Shown here piece after piece: positions 1 through 7,163 of a stretch of DNA of 64,000 nt. The DNA comes from JACVRW01 sp963837445. Lineage in GTDB: Bacteria; Actinomycetota; Thermoleophilia; Solirubrobacterales; Thermoleophilaceae. The DNA lies in contig CAWINK010000020.1 in NCBI GenBank assembly GCA_963837445.1, positions 62,001 to 126,000 on the forward strand. Reading direction: 5' to 3'. The position numbers and the translations under genes are program-made. Each line of letters opens with the position of its first letter. Position 1 is the first letter of the stretch. The notes beneath the pieces are model-generated. The model searched no databases and was not told the DNA's origin. It worked only from the letters and a program-made list of their open reading frames with translations.

Positions 1-597
1 GGTGGGCCGAGCGTCTACGACTGCCTCAGCGGAGACCTCACGCTCACCGCCGCGGCGCTTCCGAGTGGCATCGACGGACTCGACGTCGTGCCGTCCACGC
101 CCGACCTTGCCGGCGCCAATGTCGAGCTGCCCCGCATCGCCGGCTCGGAGACGATCCTGCGCGACCGCCTCGGCAGCGTGCGCGACCGCTACCTCTTCAC
201 GCTGCTCGACTGTCCGCCCTCGCTGGGGCCGCTCACGGTCAACGCGCTGGTCGCGGCCGACCGCGTGATCGTGCCGGTGCAGACCGAGTACTTCGCGCTC
301 GAGGGGCTCGCCCAGCTGCTCGACACGCTCTCGCTGATCCAGCGTGAGCTGAACCCCAGGCTCACGGTCCTGGGAATGATCCTGACGATGCACGACGGGC
401 GCACGCGGCTCGCGCGTGACGTCGAACGCGAGGTCCGCGAGCACTTCCCATCGCTCGTGTTCGACACCGTGGTCCCTCGCAACGTCCGCCTCGGCGAGGC
501 GCCGAGCTTCGGACTGCCGGTCCTGCGGCACGCGCCCCAGAGTGCCGGCAGCGCGGCCTATCTGAAGCTGGCGAAGGAGGTCGCGGCTCGTGGCTGA
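1..597 (+). CDS. parA: Chromosome-partitioning ATPase ParA (Soj), 3' part
   Basis: The frame is open from base 1 to a TGA at 595-597, giving the last 198 residues of a ParA/Soj-family ATPase. The deviant Walker A loop lies outside the window. Visible family features are the segment LLDCPPSLGPLTVNAL around residue 70 (the Asp-Cys-Pro-Pro loop of MinD/ParA ATPases), VPVQTEYFALEGLAQLL, and the C-terminal part with VPRNVRLGEAPSFGLPV. ParA dimers bind DNA and ATP and move ParB-parS complexes during chromosome segregation. The gene overlaps parB by 8 bases, so the two are co-transcribed and probably translationally coupled. The family call is firm; only the 5' end is missing. Confidence 0.93.
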   Translation, partial: GGPSVYDCLSGDLTLTAAALPSGIDGLDVVPSTPDLAGANVELPRIAGSETILRDRLGSVRDRYLFTLLDCPPSLGPLTVNALVAADRVIVPVQTEYFALEGLAQLLDTLSLIQRELNPRLTVLGMILTMHDGRTRLARDVEREVREHFPSLVFDTVVPRNVRLGEAPSFGLPVLRHAPQSAGSAAYLKLAKEVAARG

Positions 598-1477
598 CGC
601 GCAGCAGCGCGGAATGGGCCGCGGGCTCGAGGCGATCCTGCCGCGCGGCGGCAAGGTCGAGGACGGACTTCGCGAGATTCCGCCGGACCTGATCCAGCCG
701 AACGCGCGCCAACCGCGCCGGACGTTCGACCAGGTGCGACTCGCCGAGCTCGCCGAGTCGATCCGGGCGCGTGGCGTGCTCCAGCCGATCGTCGTGCGTC
801 CGCTCGCCGGGGGGAGCTTCGAGCTCGTCGCGGGGGAGCGCCGGCTGCGCGCTGCGCAGATGGTGGAGCTGGAGACGATCCCGGCGCTGGTGCGCGACAC
901 GGACGACTGGGAGCGGCTCGACCTCGCGCTTGCCGAGAACATGGCGCGCGTCGATCTCAACCCGGTCGAGGAGGCGCGCGCGTGCGCCATGCTCGTGGAG
1001 GACCTCGGGTTGACGAAGCAGGAGGTGGGGCGCCGGGTGGGCCGCAGCCGCGTGGCGATCTCCAACCTCGTGCGGCTGCTCGAGCTGCCGGAGGATGCCC
1101 TGGAGCTGATCGAGCGGGGGGACCTGAGCGAGGGCCACGGCCGGGCGATTCTGCTCTGCAAGGACCACGCCGCCAGGCGACGGCTCGCGCTCGACGCCCG
1201 CGACGGAGGCTGGTCGGTGCGCGAGACAGAGCGTCACGCGCGCGCGGCTGAGGGTCAGCCCGAACCCGAGCCGAAGCGGTTCAGGCGCGAGGTGCATCCC
1301 GATCTGGCCGAGGCGCTCGCCGCGGCGGAGGACACCCTCTCGGTGGCGTTCGGCCGGCCGGTCAGGGTTCGGCCGCGTGGCGACGGCTGCCGCGTGGAGG
1401 TCGACTTCGGCACTCCCGGCGAGGCCGTCGAGCTCGCCGAGCGGATCCTCGCCCGCGCGCAGCTGCGCGCCGTCTGA
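590..1477 (+). CDS. parB: Chromosome-partitioning protein ParB (Spo0J)
   Basis: This is a 295-residue ParB with a GTG start inside the end of parA. The N-terminal CTPase/ParB domain spans about residues 24-125 and contains the GERRLRA box at 82-88 and the ENMARVDLNPVEEA stretch near 116-129. A helix-turn-helix of the parS-binding type follows (LTKQEVGRRVGRSRVAISN, about 141-160). The C-terminal dimerisation region is short and Arg/Glu-rich. ParB loads at parS sites near the origin and is the partner of the upstream ParA. A strong hairpin without a T-run follows the stop codon. No parS 16-mer was noticed in the flanking sequence by eye. Confidence 0.96.
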   Translation: MADAQQRGMGRGLEAILPRGGKVEDGLREIPPDLIQPNARQPRRTFDQVRLAELAESIRARGVLQPIVVRPLAGGSFELVAGERRLRAAQMVELETIPALVRDTDDWERLDLALAENMARVDLNPVEEARACAMLVEDLGLTKQEVGRRVGRSRVAISNLVRLLELPEDALELIERGDLSEGHGRAILLCKDHAARRRLALDARDGGWSVRETERHARAAEGQPEPEPKRFRREVHPDLAEALAAAEDTLSVAFGRPVRVRPRGDGCRVEVDFGTPGEAVELAERILARAQLRAV

Positions 1478-1484
1478 AAACCGA

Positions 1485-1505
1485 GGGCCCCCGACCCGGG
1501 GGCCC
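1485..1505 (+). terminator. GC-rich hairpin after parB
   Basis: A perfect 9-bp inverted repeat, GGGCCCCCG and CGGGGGCCC, with a 3-base loop (ACC), starts 8 bases after the parB stop. It has no following T-run, as is common for high-GC bacteria, and is the likely end of the parAB transcript. Confidence 0.6.
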
Positions 1506-1628
1506 CTGGCACTCGCCTGTTACACCGATTATGGATCACGCCTGACCAACCGGTGCTCCGGGTGCTCGCGATCAACATCGCGGGCGTGCAGACGAACCTG
1601 CGGAGGACGATCCGGATCCGGAGGTGAG

Positions 1629-1702
1629 TGGGCGATCCTGGACTCGAACCAGGGACCTCGTCCTTATCAGAGACGCGCTCTAACCGGCTGAGCTAATCGC
1701 CC
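1629..1702 (-). tRNA. tRNA-Ile (anticodon GAT)
   Basis: Read on the minus strand, the 74 bases fold as a tRNA. The 7-bp acceptor stem is GGGCGAT/ATCGCCC with discriminator A. The D-arm has AGCTCAGCCGGTTAGAGC, the anticodon loop CTGATAA gives GAT, and the T-arm has GGTTCGAGTCC. The 3' CCA is not encoded. The gene lies alone between parB and the nuclease-family gene, transcribed away from the latter. A 6-bp hairpin (1567-1582, CGCGAT/ATCGCG) lies downstream on its strand and could end the transcript. Confidence 0.96.
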
Positions 1703-1748
1703 GGAGAGCGAGGATTGTAGCGTCGGTGTCCGCCCTTCCCTCCCGCTC

Positions 1749-1754
1749 TAGACT
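1749..1754 (+). promoter_or_regulatory. Candidate -10 element (TAGACT) for a leaderless start
   Basis: TAGACT lies 11 bases before the ATG at 1766, and no purine-rich ribosome binding site lies between. The same hexamer followed by a similar string is found ahead of hemB (13176). Spacing fits transcription beginning at or just before the start codon. Confidence 0.45.
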
Positions 1755-1765
1755 GTCGAACAGCG

Positions 1766-2281
1766 ATGCAGGAGATGGTCATCTACGGCGTCAGCTTCGA
1801 CATGGTCGGCAAGCAGCCGATCGTGCTTCTGAAGACTCGCGACGGCAACAAGTTCCTCCCAATCTGGATCGGCCACCCCGAGGCGGCGGCCATCCTGATG
1901 AAGCTCCAGGGGGCGAACACGCCGCGCCCGATGACCCATGACCTGATCAGCGAGATGCTCTCGGAGCTGGAGGTCAACTGCACGCGCGTGGCCGTGACCG
2001 AGCTGCGCGAGAACACCTTCTACGCGGAGGTCACCCTCCAGCTGAACGGCCGCGAGATCGGGATCGACTCGCGCCCCTCCGACGCGCTCGCACTCGCGGT
2101 GCGCACCGGCGCGCCGATCTTCGCCGCCGAGGACGTGATCTCCGAGTCCGCCATCGAGTTCGAGCACGAGGTGGAGGACACGGAGGAGGTCGTCGAGAAG
2201 TTCAAGGACTTCCTCGACAACGTCACGCCCGAGGACTTCGCGGCCGGCGAGAACGGCGAAGACGAAGAAGAAGATCAGTAG
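1766..2281 (+). CDS. Bifunctional nuclease family protein (DUF151/BFN)
   Basis: The 171-residue product matches the BFN/DUF151 family over about residues 1-130. It shows VIYGVSFDMVGKQPIVLL, LPIWIGHPEAAAI, RPMTHDLI and the conserved IDSRPSDALALAVRTGAPIF block. Family members are described as having DNase and RNase activity (plant BFN proteins); the role in bacteria is unclear. The last 25 residues are very acidic (ending GENGEDEEEDQ), which is an extension beyond the domain. The gene stands alone after a tRNA of opposite strand and its 3' end overlaps ddl, convergent, by 7 bases. The start has no Shine-Dalgarno sequence but a good -10-like hexamer (1749-1754). Confidence 0.88.
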   Translation: MQEMVIYGVSFDMVGKQPIVLLKTRDGNKFLPIWIGHPEAAAILMKLQGANTPRPMTHDLISEMLSELEVNCTRVAVTELRENTFYAEVTLQLNGREIGIDSRPSDALALAVRTGAPIFAAEDVISESAIEFEHEVEDTEEVVEKFKDFLDNVTPEDFAAGENGEDEEEDQ

Positions 2282-3216
2282 GCGGCGGCGCGCGGCGCCG
2301 CCAGCTCCACGATCCGGCTCACGAGCTCGTCGAAGCTGATTCCCGCGGCCTCGGCCGCCTGCGGCAGCAGGCTCGTCTCCGTGAGGCCGGGGATCGGGTT
2401 CACCTCGAGCACCGTGAGCTCGCCGTCGCCGTCGAGCATGAGGTCCACCCGGGCGAAGGCCTCGCAGCCGAGCAGCTGGTACGTGCGCAGGGCCAGGTCA
2501 TGGGCTCGCGCCGTGACATCCGGCGGCAGGTCGGCCGGGCAGATGAAGTCCGTGCGGCCGATCTCGTAGCGTGCCTCGAAGTCGTAGAACCCCTCGTCGC
2601 GCGGCACGGCCTCGACCACGGGCAGCGGCTCGCCGTCGAGGATCGACACCGCCAGGTCCCGCCCGTCGACGTAGCGCTCCAGGAGCACGCGCGAGTCGTA
2701 TGAGAAGGCGGCCACGAGCGCTGCGGGCACGTCCGCGGCGCTGCGGGCGAACTTGATCCCGAGCGCCGACCCTCCGCTGGAGGGCTTCACGACGATCGGG
2801 AAGTCGAGCCGCTCCTCGATCGCCGGCAGGGCGTCGGCGGCGCCGAGCTCGCGGAAGGCCGTCTCGCTGAACGCGAAGAACTCGGGGGTCGGGATTCCGG
2901 CCTCGAGCATCAGGTGCTTCGCGAGCACCTTGTCGGTGGCGCGCACGCAGGCGACGACGCGCGACCCCGTGTACGGGATGTCGAGGATCTCGAGCAGCTC
3001 CTGGACGGTGCCGTCCTCACCATCGCGCCCGTGCATCGCGATGAAGGCCACCTCGGGCGCGGCGTCGCGCAGCCGCTGGATCAGGTCGGCGTCCACATCG
3101 ATCGCGACCACCTCGTGACCGAGCCGCGTGAGCGCGTCCTCGCTGCGCGCGCCGGAGCGGAGTGACACCTGGCGCTCGAGCGAGCGCCCGCCCTTGAGTA
3201 CGGCCACGCGGCTCAT
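2275..3216 (-). CDS. ddl: D-alanine--D-alanine ligase
   Basis: A 313-residue ATP-grasp ligase that joins two D-alanines for peptidoglycan precursors in the cytoplasm. Diagnostic pieces are the N-terminal VAVLKGGRSLERQVSLRSG, the MHGRDGEDGTVQELLE loop near residue 62, VVKPSSGGSALGIKFA (ATP loop), and the metal and product site with FARVDLMLDGDGELTVLEVNPIPGLTETS split across the C-terminal third. The length is typical of short Ddl enzymes. The ATG overlaps the stop of the upstream aminotransferase by 4 bases, so the two form an operon. The 3' end runs 7 bases into the convergent DUF151 gene. Confidence 0.95.
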   Translation of the reverse strand: MSRVAVLKGGRSLERQVSLRSGARSEDALTRLGHEVVAIDVDADLIQRLRDAAPEVAFIAMHGRDGEDGTVQELLEILDIPYTGSRVVACVRATDKVLAKHLMLEAGIPTPEFFAFSETAFRELGAADALPAIEERLDFPIVVKPSSGGSALGIKFARSAADVPAALVAAFSYDSRVLLERYVDGRDLAVSILDGEPLPVVEAVPRDEGFYDFEARYEIGRTDFICPADLPPDVTARAHDLALRTYQLLGCEAFARVDLMLDGDGELTVLEVNPIPGLTETSLLPQAAEAAGISFDELVSRIVELAAPRAAAY

Positions 3217-4556
3217 GAGCCCTTCGCCCTCCGCTCGCGCTCGGAGCGCTCCGGCAGGCGCAGGACGTTGTCATCGACGGGCGTGGGCGCCTCGGCGCGC
3301 ACGGCGGGCCGCTCTCCCGTGAGCGTGCCGTACAGCTCCACCTGCTCGGTGACCACCTCGCCGATCCGGCGGATGCCCTCGCGGATGTCGTCCTCGTTCG
3401 AGCCGGAGAAGTTGAGCCGCATCGCGTTGCGCCCGCGCCCGTCGAGGAACGCCGCCTCGCCCGGAACGAAGGCCACGTTGTCGCGCAGCGCGCGGGCGAG
3501 CAGGTCCGTCGTGTCGATGAACTCCGGAAGCGTGGCCCAGATGAACAGCCCGCCGGCAGGCCGCGTCCACTCGGCCTGGCGCGGGAAGTGCTCGGCGAGC
3601 GCGTCGAGCATCGTGTCGCGCCGCGCGCGGTACACCTCCGTGAGCGACTCGACGTAGTCGCGCCAGTGACTCTCCTCGAAGTAGGCCTGAACCATCAACT
3701 GCGAGAGCGTCGAGGTGCAGAGGTCGGCCGCCTGCTTGCCGAGGTTGATCTTCTCGAGCACCGGCGGCGGCGCCACCACCCAGCCGAGCCGTATCCCCGG
3801 CGACAGGATCTTCGAGAACGTGCCGAGGTACATCACGTAGACGCCACCGTCGAGCGACAGCAGCGGGGTCGGCGCGTCGCCCTCGTAGCGCAGCAGTCCG
3901 TACGGGTTGTCCTCCAGCACGAGCAGCTCCCGCTCGTGCGCCACCTCCACGAGCCGCCGCCGGCGGGGCTGCGACATGGTCACGCCCGCCGGGTTCTGGA
4001 AGCTCGGCACCGTGTAGATGAACTTCGGCCGGCGGCCATCGCGGTCCAGCCTGTCCAGCGTCTCCTCGAGCAGGTCGACACGCATGCCGTCCGCGTCCAT
4101 GTCCACCTGCACGACGTCGGCCTGGTAGGAGGAGAAGACCGGCACCGCGCCGGGGTAGGTCGGCCCCTCGGCGATCACCACGTCGCCCGGGTCGATCAGC
4201 GTCTTCGTGACGAGGTCGATCACCTGCTGGCCGCCGGTCGTGACGATCATGTCCTCGTGGTCCACGCGCATGCCCTCGGCGGCCATCACCTCGGCGATGC
4301 AGGCCTTGGTCTCGTCGAGGCCCTCGGTCGGCCCGTACTGGAGCGCCTTCGCACACGACTCGGCCGCGATCCGCTGAGCCACCGCGGCGAAAGTGTCCGG
4401 CGGGAAGGTGCTGGTGTCGGGAAGCCCGCCCGCGAGCGAGATCACCTCGGGGCGCGCGGTCACGGCCATCAGGTCGCGCATGGCCGACGACTTCATGACC
4501 TTGGTGCGCGACGCGAACAGGCCGGCGTAGCGCTCGATGTCCCGGGAGGTGCTCAC
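3213..4556 (-). CDS. PLP-dependent class I/II aminotransferase (LysN/2-aminoadipate type)
   Basis: A fold-type I aminotransferase of about 447 residues. The frame is open further upstream to 4667, but the conserved N-terminus (ERYAGLFASRT) begins just after the GTG at 4556, which has GGAG shortly before it. That start also leaves a promoter gap to the divergent gene at 4618. Family marks are ISLAGGLPDTSTFPP, LQYGPTEGL, the PTYPGAVPVF loop, FQNPAGVTMS, and the PLP lysine in LGTFSKILSPGIRLGW. This subgroup includes aromatic or 2-aminoadipate transaminases and MocR-like enzymes without the DNA-binding part, so the substrate cannot be fixed from sequence. The C-terminal 40 residues are a charged tail. 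Its stop overlaps ddl by 4 bases. Confidence 0.85.
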   Translation of the reverse strand: MSTSRDIERYAGLFASRTKVMKSSAMRDLMAVTARPEVISLAGGLPDTSTFPPDTFAAVAQRIAAESCAKALQYGPTEGLDETKACIAEVMAAEGMRVDHEDMIVTTGGQQVIDLVTKTLIDPGDVVIAEGPTYPGAVPVFSSYQADVVQVDMDADGMRVDLLEETLDRLDRDGRRPKFIYTVPSFQNPAGVTMSQPRRRRLVEVAHERELLVLEDNPYGLLRYEGDAPTPLLSLDGGVYVMYLGTFSKILSPGIRLGWVVAPPPVLEKINLGKQAADLCTSTLSQLMVQAYFEESHWRDYVESLTEVYRARRDTMLDALAEHFPRQAEWTRPAGGLFIWATLPEFIDTTDLLARALRDNVAFVPGEAAFLDGRGRNAMRLNFSGSNEDDIREGIRRIGEVVTEQVELYGTLTGERPAVRAEAPTPVDDNVLRLPERSERERRAKGS

Positions 4557-4617
4557 GCTCTCCGCGGGCGCGGGGGTAACCTCACGACGCGCAGGGTACC
4601 GACCCTCTGATCCGCCC

Positions 4618-5233
4618 ATGAGCCTCTTCCTCGACATCGGCACGGGTGCCGGCCTGGCCTCCGCCACCGGCGTGCGGCCCTACCTGCCGCCGCTGCTCGC
4701 CGGAGGCCTGGCACGGGGCGACATCGGGATCGACTTCGACGGCACCGATCTCTGGTGGCTCGAGTCGCCGGCGTTCCTCGCCGGGGTGCTCGCCCTCGGC
4801 GTCGTCGGCTTCTTCGTCGAACGCCTGCCCCCTGCCCCGCGAACGCGGGGGATCGGGGGTTCGGCGGCGAACCGCAGGCCGGCGGAGATCTTCGCGGGCG
4901 TCATCGGCCTCGTGCTGGGCACGCTGCTGTTCGCGGGAGCGCTCGTACGACAACGGCCAGCCGGCCTGGATCGGGATCGTCTTCGGGCCCCTATGCGCCG
5001 CACTCGCGTGGTTCGCGGTCGGCGGCCTGGTGGAGCGCGTGCGAGGCCGGCTCGAACCCGCCCAGGCCGCGCTGGTCACGGCGTACGCGGATGGAACGGC
5101 GCTCATCCTTGCCGCAATCGCGGTCTTCGTGCCGCCGCTGGCGTTCCTCGCAATCCCGGGCTTCGTGGTGCTGCTGCTCGGCGGCCGGCGCCGTGAGGGC
5201 GAGAAGTACGCCGGCCTGAGGATCCTCCGGTAG
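4618..5233 (+). CDS. DUF4126-family membrane protein (one frameshift)
   Basis: The two halves of this gene lie in different frames. The first, from ATG 4618, reads MSLFLDIGTGAGLASATG and on to VLGTLLFAGAL. The second reads YDNGQPAWIGIVFGPL to the stop at 5231-5233. One extra base near 4943-4947 (within GCGCTCGTAC) restores a single protein of about 204 residues with four or five hydrophobic segments. The N-terminal glycine-rich start and PYLPPLL motif resemble DUF4126 proteins, whose function is unknown. The stop TAG overlaps the next gene's GTG by one base. Sixty-one bases separate it from the divergent aminotransferase, so a promoter should lie there. The break is probably a sequence error. 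Confidence 0.7.
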
Positions 5234-6693
5234 TGGAGCGTAAGAAGCTCGTCCTCGCGGTCATCGACTCGCTGAAGCCCGACATGCTCGACCAGGCGGT
5301 GGCCGAGGGTCAGGCGCCGGCGCTCGCCGCCCTGCTCGAGTGCGGCACCTACGTGCGCGACTGCATCTCCACGTTCCCCTCCGTGACCCCCGTGGCTTCG
5401 GCGGCGATCGCGACCGGGTGCGGGCCCGGCGAGCACCACATTCCGTCCATGAACTGGTTCCACCGCGGCGAGGAGCGGTACGTCGAATACGGGTCGTCGC
5501 TTGCCGCCACGCGCGCGTTCGGGGTGGTGCGCTCGTTGTTCGACACGGTCTACAACATGAACCTCGCGCACCTGACCCGCGCCCACAAGACTGTGTTCGA
5601 GCACCTCGACGACGCCGGCCTGCGCACGGCCTGCACGACGTACCTGATCTACCGCGGACGCACGCGCCACGACCCGTCGGGCGGCAGCGTCTACCGGCGG
5701 ATCGCCGAGGCGGCCCAGTTCCGCCACCCGGTCTACGGGGCGCGCGAGCTCTTCTATGCGGACCTGTTCGACTCACGCGACACCGGCTGCACCTCGACCC
5801 TCGGGATGCCGGGCCAGCGCGACCGCCACACGGCCTGCGTGGGGGCCTACCTGGTGGAGCACGACCTCTTCGACTTCCTGCTGTTCTCGCTGCCGGACAA
5901 CGACACCTACTCGCACAAGGTCGGGCCCGATGGGCAGGTGCGCTCGATCGCCGACGCGGACCGCGCCCTCGAGCGGATCATGCACGTGGCCGGCGGCGCC
6001 GAGGCCTTTCTCGAGGAGCACGCCGTGATCGTGATGTCGGACCACTCGCAGACCGCGGTCGAGCAGGCGATCAACCTCGCGGAGGTGTTCGAGGACGCGC
6101 GGGTGCTCATCCCGGGCGATGTGGCCCCGACCGAGGCCGAGCTGGCAGCCTGCCCCTCGGCCCGCGCGGCGATGGTCTACGCCCTGGACGAGCCGCGCCG
6201 CGAGGAGCTCGTGCGGCGCGCGGTGGACACGCTCGCGGAGGTGGACGGCGTCGATCTGATCGTCACACGCGAGGACGGGGAGGCGGTCGTTCGCTCCGGG
6301 CGCGGGGAGCTGCGCTTCCGCCCTGACGGCGATCTGGCCGACGCCCGTGGCCGGCGCTGGAGCCTCAAGGGCGAGGAGGCGGCGCTCGAGCTGCACACGG
6401 GCCGTGGGGAGGTCGATAGCGACAGCTACCCGGATGCCCTGGGAAGGCTCTGGTCGGCGCTCTCCTCGCCGCACTCGGGCGACGTGCTCGTGTCCGCTGA
6501 GCTTGGCTTCGAGTTCATCGACTGGGGCGGAGCCCACCACGTGGGCGGCGGCAGCCACGGCTCGCTTCACAGGGAGGACTCCGAGGGAGTCCTGCTCATG
6601 TGCGGGCTTGATGCGCCAGAGCGCCCACATTGGTCGCTTGGCGACGTCACGCCTCTGGTGCTCGAACACTTCGGTGTACCTTTGGCCGCGTGA
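5233..6693 (+). CDS. Alkaline-phosphatase-superfamily phosphodiesterase/nucleotide pyrophosphatase
   Basis: The 486-residue protein has the metal-site layout of type I phosphodiesterase/nucleotide pyrophosphatases. An early Asp sits in LAVIDSLKPDML and the likely Thr/Ser nucleophile in STFPSVTPVASAAIATG near residue 43. LFSLPDNDTYSHKVG holds Asp and His ligands, VIVMSDHSQT is the second Asp-His pair, and a later His lies in GGSHGSL. No signal peptide is visible, so it is probably cytoplasmic. The substrate is unknown; NPP-like enzymes cleave phosphodiesters, and some relatives modify phosphonates or sugar phosphates. GTG 5233 overlaps the previous stop. The next gene (gtrA) starts inside its stop codon, linking it to a membrane glycosyltransferase group. 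Confidence 0.85.
   Translation: MERKKLVLAVIDSLKPDMLDQAVAEGQAPALAALLECGTYVRDCISTFPSVTPVASAAIATGCGPGEHHIPSMNWFHRGEERYVEYGSSLAATRAFGVVRSLFDTVYNMNLAHLTRAHKTVFEHLDDAGLRTACTTYLIYRGRTRHDPSGGSVYRRIAEAAQFRHPVYGARELFYADLFDSRDTGCTSTLGMPGQRDRHTACVGAYLVEHDLFDFLLFSLPDNDTYSHKVGPDGQVRSIADADRALERIMHVAGGAEAFLEEHAVIVMSDHSQTAVEQAINLAEVFEDARVLIPGDVAPTEAELAACPSARAAMVYALDEPRREELVRRAVDTLAEVDGVDLIVTREDGEAVVRSGRGELRFRPDGDLADARGRRWSLKGEEAALELHTGRGEVDSDSYPDALGRLWSALSSPHSGDVLVSAELGFEFIDWGGAHHVGGGSHGSLHREDSEGVLLMCGLDAPERPHWSLGDVTPLVLEHFGVPLAA
6677..6682 (+). promoter_or_regulatory. Candidate -10 element (TACCTT) before gtrA
   Basis: TACCTT lies 7 bases before the GTG at 6690, inside the end of the phosphodiesterase gene. 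No Shine-Dalgarno sequence lies between, so an internal leaderless start is possible. Confidence 0.3.
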
Positions 6694-7163
6694 CCGAGGA
6701 GGCGAGAGCCGCTATCGCCGAGCGCCCACACGCGGCGCACCTGCGCGTGCGCGCGGGACTGCGCCGGCCGCACAACTGGATGCAGCTGATGAAGTTCTGC
6801 GCGGTCGGCGCATCCGGCTACGTGGTGAACCTGTGCGTATTCGCGGCCTTCGTGGAGCTGCTCGACGCCCATCACCTCGTGGCGGCCACGGCCGCGTTCG
6901 CCGTCGCCGTGCTCAACAACTTCTGGTGGAACCGTCACTGGACCTTCCGGGCGCGAAACGGCCGTGCCCGCTTCCAGGCGGCCCGCTTCTTCACGGTCAG
7001 CGTGGCGGCGTTCGTGGTCGCGGCCGCCGTGCTCGAGCTGCTCGTGAGCGTGGCCGGCGTGGCGGAGCTGCCCGCCCAGGCGCTCGCGATCATCGCCGCG
7101 ACGCCGCTCAACTTCATCGGGAACAAGATGTGGAGCTTCCGCATCGAGCTCTCGCGAGACTGA
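6690..7163 (+). CDS. GtrA-family membrane protein
   Basis: The frame is open further upstream, but the GTG at 6690 overlaps the previous stop (GTGA) and gives a 157-residue protein of normal family length. It has four hydrophobic helices, beginning at LMKFCAVGASGYVVNL, and the conserved NNFWWNRHWTFR and FIGNKMWSFR loops at equivalent places after helices two and four. GtrA proteins are thought to move or position polyprenyl-linked sugars across the membrane for wall or surface glycans. The gene sits between a phosphodiesterase and two GT-C-like proteins, which supports an envelope glycosylation role. Its 3' end is overlapped by the next gene's signal sequence. Confidence 0.88.
   Translation: MTEEARAAIAERPHAAHLRVRAGLRRPHNWMQLMKFCAVGASGYVVNLCVFAAFVELLDAHHLVAATAAFAVAVLNNFWWNRHWTFRARNGRARFQAARFFTVSVAAFVVAAAVLELLVSVAGVAELPAQALAIIAATPLNFIGNKMWSFRIELSRD

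Noticed and set aside
362..1297. Long antisense ORF opposite parA/parB
   Set aside because: It is a shadow of GC-rich coding sequence; the composition is Arg/Ala/His-rich with no domain, and the plus strand encodes clear ParAB.
1377..1691. ORF running across the tRNA-Ile gene
   Set aside because: Part of its translation (WAILDSNQGPRPYQ) is simply the reverse complement of the tRNA; no independent support.
1478..1765. Small genes in the gap around tRNA-Ile
   Set aside because: Apart from the terminator, the tRNA, a 6-bp hairpin and the TAGACT box, no frame shows protein-like composition or a start signal.
3588..4610. Long plus-strand ORF opposite the aminotransferase
   Set aside because: Codon-periodic shadow without recognisable motifs; the minus strand has full aminotransferase conservation.
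4557..4667. Extended N-terminus of the aminotransferase up to 4667
   Set aside because: It lies opposite the first codons of the divergent DUF4126 gene and is not conserved in type; GTG 4556 has a ribosome site and the expected start.
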